The notes below the pieces were generated by a model. The model did no database searches, was not told where the DNA came from, and worked only from the letters and a program-made list of their open reading frames with translations. A DNA stretch of 64,000 bases, from NCBI GenBank assembly GCA_013399115.1, contig VXAA01003318.1, forward strand, positions 1,009,553 to 1,073,552. The letters are read 5' to 3'. This DNA comes from Anseranas semipalmata (lineage: Eukaryota; Chordata; Aves; Anseriformes; Anseranatidae). Positions 13,401-27,473 of the stretch are shown one piece after another. Position numbers and translations under genes: made by a program. Within the stretch, counting starts at the first letter, position 1. Every line of letters begins with the position of its first letter.

Positions 13401-14114
13401 TTGCTGGGGCAGCTGCCTGCTTTGCCTGTGCCAGGGACCTGCCACTGCTACTGCCAAGGGAAAGGCTGCTGTGAGCAGGCTGAAAACTATTGTTCATCCC
13501 TCTTGCAGAAGCAGCAGTTATGGTCCCTTGCCCTGGCACACCACCATGCCTGCTTCTTCACCCCAGCACTACTCCCTCCCCTGGCAGCACTCATCTGTGG
13601 AGAGGTGAAATTCTGCATTGCCTTTATTTCTAATCCGGTCTGGCTTCTGCGTGTTCCAGATTCAACCTTTCAATGAACATTTCTGTGGTTTCAAGTGGTA
13701 TCCAGGATAAGGAAATATTTTTCAAGTCTTCCCTTTAGTTAATCTGAAATTTAACCCCAGAAAAATCCAAGAGTATTGTGTGGTTTTCAATACATCTCAA
13801 AGACTGCCATCCTTCAGATATTGTCCTTTCTAGCCTTTTTCTTGATTTGTCTAAAGACCCTCAATTCTAGTGACCCTCCCAGACTCTTCCTCTCATTTTC
13901 TCTTCACTATATCACTTGAAGTTCCATCTTGAGGTAAGGATTCATCACGCTGTATGCTGCTCCCCCCATATACTAAGAGACTGTCCCTCCCTCAGTGAAC
14001 TAGTACTTGAAATAGATGAGAAAGGCAAAGGGTAGGAGAGGAAGTCAAGTGAAAGAAGTGAATTGATTTTCTCTACATCAGGAGCCATGTTGTTTATTTG
14101 ACACACCCAAGAGT

Positions 14115-14160
14115 CCAATGTAACAGTGCCTGGCATATATAAGTGTCTTTAAAATGAATG
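14115..14160 (+). repeat. Probable L2/MIR 3'-end remnant, sense
   Basis: The stretch 'taacagtgcctggcatata' followed by 'taagtgtctttaaaatgaatg' closely follows the shared L2/MIR 3' end ('agcacagtgcctggcacatagtaagtgcttaataaatg') as I remember it. It is only about 45 bp, so the exact family cannot be decided. Confidence 0.45.
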
Positions 14161-14487
14161 CAGTATACCCTAAGACAACAGAAAATCTGTCCTTTATAAT
14201 GGAAGACACATAAAACTAGAAAGAATCAATTGCAAATAGTCCCACAGAGTGTAAGATGGACTGGGATAACCTTTATGGATATACAAGGGATAAACTCCAT
14301 GCCAACCAGCCCAGGCATTTCCACTGAATTATTTCATCAGAGGTACAGTCAGTGATGAATAACTTCTTCACTAAGAGCACAGTTTAGCAAAAAGAATCTA
14401 AATCTATGGTGGCAGACAGGAGAGGAGGACTTGACTGAGTTTCTGAGTAGTCATAAAAAGAAAAACAATTTCTGAACTGAAATCTAG

Positions 14488-14512
14488 TTTCTCTCTCTCT
14501 CTCTTTCTCTTT
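14488..14512. repeat. (CT)n microsatellite, interrupted
   Basis: A polypyrimidine CT array of about 25 nt with one TTT interruption. Confidence 0.85.
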
Positions 14513-17500
14513 AATTAGTTCCTTCATCTAACCTACCAAACTATAACACAAAAATAGCTCATACAGTACTCTAGGGCAGTTGTTTACATGCATATTTACC
14601 AACTCTCCAGTGAGCAGATTTCTGAAGTAGATCATTCAGTGCTTAATTTTCTCAGCAAAAGGGACATAGAAATTTCTCCACAGTGAAAGCACCCATTGTC
14701 TTCAGGGGTAAAAGATAAGGGTTATATAGACAAACAAGAAGCAAAATCTGAAGAGATGTAGAATACTCCTCATTTCTATTGGTTTTAAGCTGCCTGGAAG
14801 CATCTCCTGCAAATGTTTCTCTAGATATTATCTATGTAATCATAGTATTCTCAGTTCAAAATACAACTGCTCTGTTGCAGTGCATTTGCATTGTGGACGT
14901 GTCAAATTGTTGGACTGATAAATGGATTGCCAGTAGAGATCAAATGACAAATTCATTAGCTGCATCAGGTTCTGAAAGGTAGGATGCTTGACGCTGGCCT
15001 TTTCAATGAGATTTCTTCCATTTCTGAATCCTGACATTGGCAGTACTGAGTTGGTGCTTGGCTCTGATCTCCCACAAGTACCAGTTTGCTTGACCGTCAC
15101 TGAACACTGAAGGGAGTAAGATCTGGAAGTGCTGAGACCCATTATTAGAACAAATCTGTTGACAATAGCCATTTTGTGAAAAAGCAATTTAGGAAAAAAA
15201 AAATCATTTAGGAACATGAACATTTTGGAGCAGTTATCTGCAGTTACAGGCAACTGCATACTCCATCTTGTAAGTGGTTTTCTGTCTGCTACTCTTATTG
15301 CAGGGCTTTTCCAGAATAATGTTGTTCCATCATTAGAAGTTTTCTAATTTCCAGAAGAAAACGTAATCATGGCCAGTTCTGTTCACTTGTTCTTAAGCCA
15401 ATACTTTTCTTTAGAAGAAATAATTATTTCTGCTCCCTGTTATCTTAAAAGGGCAGCCGCATCCTCTCTCAGACTTCCTTTTCTCAGACTGACCTAGACC
15501 AGCTTTGTTTTTGAGTTTGTTTTCTAAGATGCCTTTAAAGTCTCAGAAAAAGCTTTTTCCATATGTCTCTTCCAGGTTGAATCCCTGTCTTGGAAACAGG
15601 TGAGTGTTATAACATTCCCGGAGACATCCCTGCCCTCTCCCCAGCATGCCAGCACTTCCTTCTCTTGCTGAAACACCTCACCCAACAGTTTACTGGAGCT
15701 GCTTAGAAAACAGATCTTTAGCCTGTGTATTCATTGGGCAAACGAAAGTTATTGATCTGACAGATATAATTTTGGATATCTGAAGTAAAAGGATTATAGT
15801 ATTCTAGTCTTAAACGTTAGCTTTATTCTACTTACCATGTAAAACATGCCATTTAAAAAAGATGTCTTGTAATTATTAGTTCTTTCAGTTTCTCTGGAGG
15901 CACCAGTCAGGGATTGCTGGATCTGTGCAAGCACAGACCAAAATCTTTGCCCAAAAGAACTGATATTCTCAGCAGAGTTAATCCTGTTCCTTATTCAGTA
16001 TGATTTTATTCATGCATTCACATGCCTACTTAAAAACATCATACTGGATTTTGGAAAGGTATGAAATACAAGTACAAGCACAGCTGATGTCTGCAGTAAA
16101 TACTTTTGTATATTTAGAAAAGTCCTCATATGTAGTCCATTTCTGGAACACAAAATGAGTCAGTGATTATCCAAAACTCCCAAACTTAGAGGCTCCAAAC
16201 AAGACTGTGGAAAAACAGGAAAAGGGGAGAATTACACTGGTAATAAAGGACTTACAAGGTAGCTTTTAATATATTACTTATTTATGCAGCTGATATTCTG
16301 AGCATCTATAGTCCTTACTTACATATTAGGAAACCAAACCATCTTCTCCAAATTTTTCTCATTAAGACTCATAAAAATTCACTTCTAGAGATAGAAGTCA
16401 TCTTGTCCAGATACTTATTACTGGCTACCCCAAAATATTTTCCATGTTGAAACAAAACTTAAATGCCCTCAGAGAGAGCAACAAGAGCAATATAAAGATT
16501 GCCTGCAGTCAAACCATAAAAAGGTGTGAGACATCGAAGTGCTGCTGGGATGCTAGAGGAAAACAATTATAATAGCAAGAGTAGGGGAAAATGATTCATG
16601 ATGGCCTAATTACATTAGAAACACTTATTTGGCTAGTTGAAGAAAAGAACCCAGAGGAGATGTAGGAAAGGACAGCCCCTAGGTCAGTCTGATACTTGTT
16701 TTCCTACACATGGAAAAACATTCCTCATAAAAACTGGATTCTGCCATCACACAAAACCTCATCCTCAAAATAAATGCCTCAGTGAAGTTGTTGGCTGTTA
16801 TCACTGACAGCATTGGAGAGCCATTACGAAAACCAAAACTTCATGAAACATATAAAACATGTAAGCACGTATAGTTCTGATGGGACATCTCTATAGACAA
16901 CAGGTATATTTTGGTGCCTATACAATATATTTATGGTTATTGCTTCCCACAGGAAATAAAGGAATGCATTTAAGTGGTGTACAAACTACCAGCTGTCATT
17001 GAATTACATTGCAAAGACGATCTATAACCTTGAAAAGTGTGACTGTTTTTATTCTATAGCAATAGTTTATGAGCTGCAAGACAGTCACGCTAGCTAATGC
17101 TTTTCACAGTATGCAGATGATCAGCTTCCCAAGTAGGAAACTCAAAATGAAATATTATTAACAATTTATGATTATTTCCATGCAGATACTGAATGACTAA
17201 TTCCTATCATATTTTTATGTAGTTGCAGGAGGGAGTGTTTCTGCACCTGTTTCTCTTCCCCCAAATCTAATAATCAGTAAAATTGTATTCAGCCAGCTGT
17301 TAAATTTCAGTTCTGTTAGTATATTTCATGCATTTAAAGGCTGACAAAATATGAAGTCATATATCTGCAGTGAAATGTCACATTGATACCAAAAGAAGTT
17401 ATCACCAACTTTGCAAAGCTTCACAATCTTTGATTTTGTTTTAATGCCTAACTAGATTGAAGACAATGGTGGATATTCATATGCAAACTAGAATACCAGT

Positions 17501-18410
17501 TAACATAATGAAGTTAGCAAAAGTTTGGAAAAATGTGGACTGTTTCCAGGGATCTTTTTGAGAGCTTAAACCTGTCCCTAATTACTAGAAATTTATGTAA
17601 AACCAATTAGCTCATGTCTTCTTCTGTGGCATTATTCACAGAAGCTATGACATGTTCACATTTTAAGAACACAAAGTTCATTAATTCATTTAGTCTTAAA
17701 TCCTTACTTTTTTTTTGGTAAACCTGTATTGAACCAATAGTCTGGTGTCTGAATGGAACATAATTTGTGTTTTAGCTGCACATGTATTTGAAGGCGTCAA
17801 CAAACAAAATCAAACATTACAGGTAGCTCCAAACCTACCGCAACTGTTCTGTCAACAGACCTAATACAGTGATAATTACTCATTCGGGTATTTATAGTCT
17901 GAGCACGAACATTTAACTCCAAAGGCTTTATATAATATTTACCACATATATTTTCTAAAAATAGTGGATTTAAAGTACATATATATGCATACACACTTAC
18001 TCTACAGAAGGATGCCAACATGGTTTGGTAAATATATGTAGATAAATAGCTGGGTATGATAGAAATGAAAACCCGGTAGCATAATTGATAACTGAGGTCA
18101 CCCAAAATTTTCCGGTGACAGATTGCTTAACACTTTGCAAAATTTAAATATATTAATTGGAATGTTGTATGCCATATTTTTTATGTTAAAATGGCTTAGA
18201 TATTTCCAGAAAAATAACTATTAAAAAACACAAACATTGTTTTACTCATAGTAAAAAATAGCCTGTGATTTTCTTCAGTAAAAAGTCCTCATATCTGCCT
18301 GATTTGGAGTAAAGACCTAAAATATGCCAAGGAAGCCTTCCACGGTGTCTTGAATTTGTGCTGTAATGTTTTTACAAACTTTCAGAACTGCTTATCTTAA
18401 GAGTATCTGA

Positions 18411-18454
18411 AAACAAACAAACAAACAAACAAAAAACAAAACAAAAAAACAAAC
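18411..18454. repeat. (AAAC)n microsatellite with degenerate tail
   Basis: About five AAAC units followed by irregular A-rich units with single C. Only A and C occur over 44 nt. Confidence 0.9.
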
Positions 18455-21400
18455 CTTGTTAACAGAGATTATAAGTTTGGCAACTAAATTTCATATAGGT
18501 CAATCTCAGCTAAGTATCTTGGGCCAAGAGTTTCCAAGACTGAGCAAGATTTCCTCCCTGACTCTTCCTGGCAGTTGAAGCTTGCTGTAATGTCTGGCTT
18601 CTCAAGAATGGAGATGGAGATGGGCTTTCACCTTCAGCATTGCAGCAGCTGATGCTGGGGCACCAAGAGAAGCCAGTGACCATACCAGAAATGCATTAAA
18701 CAGGGACTGTAGTAACTGGGCAGAGGGGGAGGCACAGGTGGGCAAAGCTGGAGATGAAGAGAAGACATGGCAGAAGCTTGTTAGAAGGGTGGGGCAAAAA
18801 AAAAGACAAGTATGGGGATGAGGAAAAAGGTCATTTTTGTGCCAGGTCATCAACCCAACTAGGGGGACTCGTGATTCTGTAGGACCCTGTTTTTCAATTA
18901 GAGAATTATATTTAAAATATTCATAAAGATACATTGTTACAGTCCCTGTAGCAGTTTTACATTTAAAACTGTGGTCATAGATAGTTCTGGGTAACTCCAG
19001 GAATAGAACTGCCACCCCCTCACAGAAAATGAATTGTTTGACATTTTTATCAGCTCCAGCCTTTGTTCCATGGAGATGACAGCCAGTTACCTACTTTGGT
19101 ATGACTGCTAGGAAAGTAGGTAGTGAGCACAGCTGACAGCAACTCACAAGTCTGTGATGCTAAATCAGCATCACTGCCACGTGCTCCTTCAATGAGGACG
19201 GGATGTGGAGGTAGAGTCGTGACAGTATGTTCCAAGGTGTCCCTGTGGTTCTTCCAGCTTGCTCTGTCAATGTTTCATCTGGGGTTATTAGTGTTTACAA
19301 AAGCATGGCCTTAAAATAGATGCATGGTGTTAACAGAAGCAAAAATAGCAGTTCTTCTCCTTAGCTTCTTCATACTGGGGCAAAATTGGGCTAAATTGGG
19401 CAGTACAGAAATCATAATAGTACAACCCAGTTTAAGGCTGACTTTCAAATCCCCTTCAGGTCAATGTCTTAAAGAACACTGAGTTTAAGCTAAAATCAGA
19501 CCAGGACATGTTCTTTCCTTCTCTACAAAAAATCCTTCTCCTTTCATGGGGGCAAGGTTTGGGGTCAGATTTGCTTAGAGACTGCTAAAATTTATTCAGT
19601 TAGTTCTCCAAGCACAAATGGAGAAAGGAGCAAGCTTGAAATTCTCCAACTTCTTAAAAAATGCAGTATTTCAGAAAAATCATTCAGATTTTCCTTGGAA
19701 TTTGTAAATTAATCATGTATATTTGTACATGAAATGAGCAGTATTTCTGAAGAGCAGCATGTGAAACAGGGATCTTTATATATATCAGATGCTACAAATT
19801 TTACTCACCTGTGAAATATGGAGGTGGAAGCATAACGTTCATTGTGTTTAATTTTCTCATAACATTATTTTTTTAAATAGAAAAAGCAGTCTCTATGAGC
19901 TTACTGTAGGCACAGTGGGTCAATCATCTTCTGCCACCAAAACTGATGAATTGGTAGTTGTTCCTCTCTGGGCAGTGAAATAAAGTATTGATCACATTTC
20001 ACTGAGAAAGCCAAATTTTTATTTATTTTTTTCAAATTGTCTATAGGTCTGTGAGTATCATCTATGATTATTGTCAGATGAGCCACAGACAATATCTGAA
20101 GTAATGTACTGCGTGTTCTAGGACAAGACAAGGAAACACAGGCTATTACAACAGTATGCCAAAGTTTGAACCTCACTTGAAACAGTAGTCTGTCTCAATC
20201 AACGTCTGTCACATCAGTGAGGGATAAGGGAAGCTCTGTAGAAAGAAAAGGAAAATGAGTTACTTTATCATGCTACAGTGCAATAAAAAGTAATTTTAAA
20301 ATTTGGTAATCTGAAATACTTTAGCATCAGTTTGTTGAGACAGATATTTTTCCTGTAGTAAACTGCTGTTTGTATACTCTTACTATAAAAAATTATTTTC
20401 AAGTCGGCTTTTTAAATTATTTTCCAATAGTTACAGGTTTCTTACAACTCTTGTTTAAGAAAGGAAACAATACAGTGACAGAACTGGGAACATTTTCTTC
20501 ATTTTTTTTTCCTTCAGAATTCATAGTTTCTTTAGACAAAAATGTATATAAATGTTTTTCTGATTTCCAATTTGCTGATGATAAAACAATATCACATGTA
20601 AATTGCAAAAGCTGACAAACCACCTTTTGTATTTGTATATCTGGCAAATAAATCTTACAGTTACTAATTATTTTTAAACTTTGCACATGAGAATGTGATT
20701 AGACTGACTACATCTGACGCTGATTATCTGAGACAGGATGTTATTAAATCCCTTTGGGGATCTTTTGTAAGACCCACCACATTTTGAGCAGAGCTTTTCT
20801 CTGCAGTAGTTCATTTATTGAGCAATTACGCAGGACTTGCTACTGAAAAATATCAGAAAAAAAAGTGAGCAAACAGCAAAGTGGAATTTACACCACTCCC
20901 CTCTTTATCAAAACATCTCACAACCTCATAGCCTTAAAATGTTTTGTCAAGATTAGTTACACCAAAGTTATTTGCTTTATACCAGTAAAAGGTATGGGAT
21001 AGGTTAGCTTAACACTACATGGAAGAGAGCTGGTAGTGGATTTAAAGATAGCAGAGATTTCTCCCTGCCTAGATAAAGTTTTTGCTCCAAGAACATCACT
21101 TTAATTAATTTTGTGGGCTTGAAAAGCCAGGCAATGTTTTAATTTCACCCATTTCAAAATTTGCATATTTTGTTATTTCATTAGAAAACTAACATGGAGG
21201 ATTTCTCAGTGAAGTGGGGAGAAATACACAGAATGCACTGGTTTGAGAAACCTCTAGTGATTCTGGAAAAAAATGTGGCTGAATTCTTTGATTTTGGTTG
21301 AAATTAAGATTTCAAGGATCTGCTCTTTAGGAGCAGTTTACAATTCTGTACATAAAAATGTGGAGATACAAAATGGAAGGCCAGATAGAGACCATTTTCA

Positions 21401-23599
21401 AACCTACATTCTTACAGTGGACAGTTTTCTTATCACCCACAGTTGAGAATGTAAATATATAGTGATGTACCACAGCACTGATATGTATTAAGTAAGTACA
21501 CACATATTGATTGTGAGATTTACAGTTTGCCTGAGAACATCAGGAAAGTTGTGAGAGATACATAATCCAAAGTAATAGTGACAGCTCACTAAAGAATCGA
21601 CGATATTGAGATATTACAGATTTCAGAGATTTGTCCTCACCTCCACTTTGAATTTCAAGCTACTATTGCTGTAAAATTCATGTGATGACAACACCTAAAC
21701 CTCAGGCCATCTATTGTTTCTCTGTTTTCCCTGGGTGTCTTCACATACTTAGTCCAAGTCTGGCATGGAAGAAATTAAAAGATACTTGAAATGCTCCTTC
21801 ATTTTTCAACGAATAACTCAGTGGTACAACGAGAGTGATGTGCTGGAATTCATAAAGTGCTTTTCCTCTGAGTACCCTAAAGTGTATCATCTTACTGCCA
21901 ATAGTTCTTGATGTGAAGCTGTTCCCGGGTGGACTAACAGAAGCATCAAGAGACTCAGCAGAGTTCTCCGTTTCCATAAATATTGAGATTCTCTGCTGCT
22001 CTCTGTAGCACAGCTATTACTCCTGAAATGTATCCCTGTATGTAAAGATGTGTTCTTAGGAACATCCAGAAGGTCACTACTTTGCAGTACCCATTGGTAA
22101 TTGATGGTGAATACTGGAAGGTAGGATTTTCTGCATGCACAATGATCACTGACCACAGGGAAAGCTAATGCAAAAATTCTGGTTCATAAATATGAATGAG
22201 CTTGAGTGAGGAAAACCTAATCTTTTATTTTGTTTATCCTTCAAGGCATTTTATGTGCATTTCTGATATCGCAAAGGACTACAGTAATATTGTATGGGGC
22301 ATTCTATGTGGCCCAATGGTTCTTACTCAGATTTTACTCAGGAAAAACCACCTTTGACTTGAGTGAGAATTTGCTTGACTGAGGACCGAACAGAGTGTTT
22401 TGAATCTTACCAGTACTGCTTGATGTCAATGTTGGGTAACAGTTCTCATTGCTAATTTGCCTGCCTTGTTGGCCTTTTCCTGAGCTCCGGATCTGCTTTT
22501 GCTGTGTGTTATTCATGGCTTATATTGCTTGTTCAGATTGCTTCCTTTTGTGCTTTTCATTTCCAGCAAATATTTTGCAGCTATTGTTCTGCTGCTGGTA
22601 GATGTGCATGGAACCTGGTATGTGGAACTTGAACCTCAGCCCAGATTTGATTAAAACTATTAAACATGTTCTTGCTACGGTGCTCAGAAGGAATTTTGGT
22701 GACTCTCTTTCAATGAAGCATAAATTTGCTTAATCTGATGTTTTCACAATGCAAAAATACAAGGGCTCGATTCACAAATCTTAAGAGCAAATGCTTCTCC
22801 GGTAAAGTAGGTGGAGTAGCACCTATTTACAGCCATGATAAAGTCAACCCTAAATGCCTATTCTGACCCACAACAGACATTGTACAAGAAAATCACTAAA
22901 TGTGTGCGCTGGAACCTTGTTTTGTAGATTTAATACTACTTTAAAGTAAGATATTTGGAATAATAATTAGTACCAAATTATGCCATAGCCTACTGATATG
23001 CAGCAAATCTAGCTAGGTTATCACTCGTATGTCTTATGAGCCATACCTAGCCATGGTTTGTCCTCTATTCATGCTGCAGGGTACGAAATTCCTGGGTGCC
23101 AACCTGCCTATGGCAACCTAGAATTCTCCAGGGCAGGCTCGCAAAATCTTCACCTACTCTCTGGGACAGGTAATGAATAAGTGATGTTTTGTGAAGTTAT
23201 GCTTTCTTTCTAACTTTCTGATGTCCGTAAAAATGTTTCATTTCTTCATGTCAGTCTCCAGTCTCTCATTGTTCAGTTGTGCTACATTTTCTGAACTAGG
23301 GAAATGACAGCAGGTCTGTTTATTATAGTACTCTAGATGCTTGCCTTAGCCAAGCCTGTAATAATTATTATCACCATGTATAAAAACTGAAGTTTTAAGA
23401 TCCACAGTTAATATTTTTTTTTCTGATGGAGTAGTTCCTATACTACAGGTACATTGAATTCCATTGTCGATACCACAGATATCTGGGCAGTTCACTCACC
23501 TTTCTTAATTGCCAGTGTTTATATATTATCTCTCCTTTGTTAGGTTTACATTAATATTCGGTCTCCTGAAATAAGTTTTTTCAGTGCTATAGATATAGA

Positions 23600-23633
23600 G
23601 ATGGTGAAGAGATGGTGAAAAGATGGTGAAAAG
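23600..23633. repeat. Short tandem repeat, 11-bp unit GATGGTGAARA x3
   Basis: Three adjacent copies of GATGGTGAAGA or GATGGTGAAAA, differing at one position. The array is too short to be a minisatellite of note but is clear in the sequence. Confidence 0.9.
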
Positions 23634-25649
23634 AGTTATGACTGACTCTAGTTTACATTTCTGTGCAGCACATAGTGTAAGTTTAAATAATGACTCATTT
23701 TTCCATATTTCACTTAGATTTTCTTCTACTTTTCTCCTGAATTTACTCTTTGTTCTTTGTTGCTTGACATTATTACAAGTGGCAGGTATGTAGAAGAAAT
23801 GTCATTCACTAATCCTATAGTTTTCAATGAAATACAAAATATTGAAATATATTTTGAAGTGAGAAATTAATTAGATAAAAAATAAAGGCAGGCTGAGCTT
23901 TAGACTGCCCTTTTGCATTCTATTGATTTTCTTTGAATAATGTTCATGAATTTTCAACTTAAGAGTGCTGCTAGTGTAGGAAAGATATGTAAGATTCTTT
24001 CAATATTTTTTTGACACAATGTACGCTCTGTGAAGTAAAAAAGAAAAAATCCTGGAAAAGTGATTCAAATTCCTGTTTTGCAGTCCCCTAGGTGTCTGTA
24101 CTTGTGCTCTATTCTTACCTTTAGATGGGGTTAGATGCGTTTGTTATAAAAATAGCTTTGTTCGGCTGCTTGTCCTTGTTTATACCAGGAGGTGACCAAT
24201 GAAGCAAAATAAAATCAGGATGTGAAACTGTTTTTCAAAATGTTTGACCCTGACTTAAATTTGATTGAATATTTGGTAGTCATTTAAAATCAGAACAAAT
24301 TCACACAGCCACAGTGTAACTAATGACTTTGATCTTATGTGGTATTTTTAAATGGGTGTCTATGATGAAGTTCAGAGTCTTGGCTACTTTTAGTAGCCTT
24401 TCTGAAGAGCTTTCTGAAGAAAAGTCTCTTTTCCTGTCATTGCTGTCCACTTGTAGTTCCTACCTTCGAATGAAAATATGTTTGCCTTTCTGGAGGACAA
24501 TATGAAAGTTTTTCTCCAAGTATTCCAAAGCTTAAAGTGCACAAATCCAAGATTTTATCCCAGGCTATTTAACCATTTCATAAAATAGATAGACACTGAA
24601 AGATAATTTTCATTTATTCCTCCTCTTTGTCAAAAGCTCAAAAGGATCTAAATTTTGCTGGAGAGATTTTAGTAATTTCCTGAATCCTCACTTGTTTCTT
24701 TCACGTTTATTAACCCAAATCTTAATTACATTGTTTCAATATATCTAGAGTTTACAAATTTATCTGGAAACTTGCTTTCCAATTGTATTATTGTATTGAA
24801 AACATCAGCTTGCTGAAGGATCAAGGAAAAAAAAAATCACACATTTGTTTGTGAAAAGGAAAGATAGTGAGCATGACTACTGTCAGCACTTACAAAGTGA
24901 GGATAGATTTTATTTTATCCAGCCTGATGTACCTTAACCTTCAAAAAACTAATTAGAAAGCAACAAAAATTTCAACCAGAATGTTTAAGTAGTTCAGGTA
25001 TAAGGCAAAAACTTGTGGGCTGTGTTTAGGTAATCCACGTCTCTGGGTACAGAAAGAATTTATAGCATCTCTTTTGGGAAAGCCTGTAAAAGACAAATCT
25101 GCTTTGTCACTCTGCATGGTTCTTTGGCGTGCTACATCTGCAGGGTAAGCGGAAAGTCCCCTCTAAAGAAGCACAAAGTGTATTGCTTGTCATGTGAATA
25201 GTGCAAGCATCTCTTCAGATGACTGCTTGCTGCCGTATCTGGTTCCTCACTTGCAGAGAGCTCCTTCCTTTACCAGCTCACTCCAAAAACCACAGGACAG
25301 CTCATGCCAAGGTACTGGACTGTTTGGAGAAATGAAATCCTATTCCCTATCCTTTGCCAAATGCCCACCAAAAAAAAGACAATAAAACTGATTCTTACAC
25401 TGAAAAGCCAGCTCAGCTGAGGAAGCAGGACAAAATAGACTTGACCTAACTAATAGATAATGACATTAGGTTGGGAGGAAGGTTGTGTGAAATGATGGTA
25501 CAACATGCTGAGCAGTGGTGAAATTGCTACAGGTGAACTCATTTATACTCTTGCAGAGTAGAAGACTTCTCAATTACAATTCCTAAAATAGTGGGCTACA
25601 ATATATAAAAAAAGGTAGGTCTCAAAATAATCAGCCAAAGATGACAATT

Positions 25650-25672
25650 TCTCTCTCTTTCTCTCTCTCTCN
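25650..25672. repeat. (CT)n microsatellite ending in an ambiguous base
   Basis: CT array with a TTT interruption, ending with N at 25672 just before GTAGG. Array length is uncertain. Confidence 0.85.
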
Positions 25673-27105
25673 GTAGGAAAAACTAAAAATATCTTGAAAT
25701 ATTCAGGCATTCAGATAAGATCCAGTAGTTCTCTTTGTTCCTGTTCAACACATTATGTATGAGTCTGTGTGTAGTAATAGTTGCCTTCAGAATATGAATT
25801 GCATGTGCACTGCTGAGAATTTGGGTCTGTCCAGGTTAAGGTGTATTATCTAATCAGCTCTATTGTTTGTTTGTGTTAGCAAACCAATGATCTATTCTAC
25901 TGCCAGAAAAAAAAAAATTCTAAAAATCCCTAGAGCTCACCTCTATGGCTCGGTGCTGTAGTATTGTCATACAGCCATACATGATGAGGGAACCAAATGA
26001 TATGGAACAGAGACTGCAGCAGAACTGCACCAATGGCTACTGAAATATCTGAGAGGTCAGCACTATGTCTCACTCTAAGCACTAGCAGTGTTATCTCCTA
26101 TACTCTTTAGTAAAAATGTCTGCCAAACATCAGCATTTTTTCTTAAAGGCAGGCACCTATGGATTTGAATTAGAGATACAACACAAGTTCTTCATATGAA
26201 TTCTGTCACAAAACAGGATCAGAACGCAACTGTGACCCCATATAATTAAAATGATAATTCAGTAATTTACTCAGAGCAGGTAATATAGAGTGCTTATAAA
26301 GGAAATAACCAGTGGCATCTACAGTTCCTCCTCCCGCTTGTCCCAGTAGTAATTGTGTCTGACTGGTCCTGGAGCCAAAAGAGTATATTTAATTTTTTCA
26401 GCTACTTAGCATAACCTTTCTCATGGGAAGTGCTAAGCCAGCCCACCAAAATGAGTCCCTTGAGCCAGACACACATGAATTTCAAACCAGAGGAAAGAGA
26501 AAAAGATTGTGAACGGAAGGAAAGAGCCAAGGTGAGAACAGAGATGATAACCTCTGCCCATCAATTATGTCTGGATGCTTAATGCAAAATGAGATAGGTT
26601 GACATTCTTTCCCTTCTACTAAAGCACACTTCTACAGTGCTCCCCTGCTCCCATTCCAACCTCAGTCCTTTAGCAGAAAGAATAATATAGAGCTCAGCTT
26701 GCTTCTGAACAGTGGGTTTCACCCATTCTCATTATATCTCCTATTACAAATAAAGAGCACAATCCAGGAGGAACCACATTCCCGTTCCAGCATAGTTTGA
26801 TCCAGATCAATTGGGAAGGTAAACAGACAAAAGCAAAAGCAAGAAAGGTTTAATAACACAATTAAAATACAACTTTATAAGCTTGTGATCTGATTTGGCA
26901 CGCTGCTTTCAGTAATTTCCAGAGGGAGTGCAAATCCATGACTACAAACCAAAGCAATCTAGAAGCTGGCCACTCAAAGCTGTAAGGAGAGATGCTGCAA
27001 CTGAAGGCAGCTTGCTCAGTCACCTGGAGAGCTCTCATTGGCTTCCAAATCATAAATTGAAGTCTACCTCTAATTTTCTTACCTCCATCTCTCAATACCT
27101 TCTTC

Positions 27106-27152
27106 TTTTTTTTTTTTNNNNNNNNNNNNNNNNNNNNNNNNNNNNNNNTTTT
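27106..27152. other. Assembly gap (31 N) inside a poly-T region
   Basis: Twelve T precede and four T follow a block of N at 27118-27148. The missing sequence is probably a homopolymer or simple T-rich tract. No conclusion about coding content can be drawn across it. Confidence 0.97.
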
Positions 27153-27424
27153 CTCCTTTCTCATCACTGCTTAGTAGTCTGGGTTCCCTAGTGAGATGCC
27201 GTACAGACTGGTAGGACTCTGCTAAACATTAAAAAGCAGACAACAGCCATTCAACAGCTTCAAATCACTTTCTTTGTGAGGCAGCCCCCCCAACAGGCTT
27301 TGTTACAGTAAGAAGTATTTGTTGGAATCATCCCTTTCTCCTGATTTTCTTATTCTTTCCTATCTTGCAAATCTAAATGATAACTCACCATTTCTTCTAG
27401 CCAAATGTAAAGCTATTGGCCTCT

Positions 27425-27473
27425 GGGAAAAAAAAAAAAAAAAAGAAGAAGGAAAAAAAAAAGAAGAGGAAAA
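27425..27473. repeat. Pure-purine A/GAA-rich tract
   Basis: Forty-nine purines in a row, mostly A with GAA and GGA interspersed, about 270 bp after the N gap. Confidence 0.9.

Noticed and set aside
14840..15259. 139-codon open frame on the minus strand
   Set aside because: It is among the longest open frames in the window, but the translation matches nothing I know and no initiation, splice or polyadenylation context is visible. Length is within chance in AT-rich 64 kb DNA.
18602..19015. 137-codon open frame on the minus strand with Leu/Ala-rich end
   Set aside because: No family resemblance and no exon-intron structure. It is probably a chance frame.
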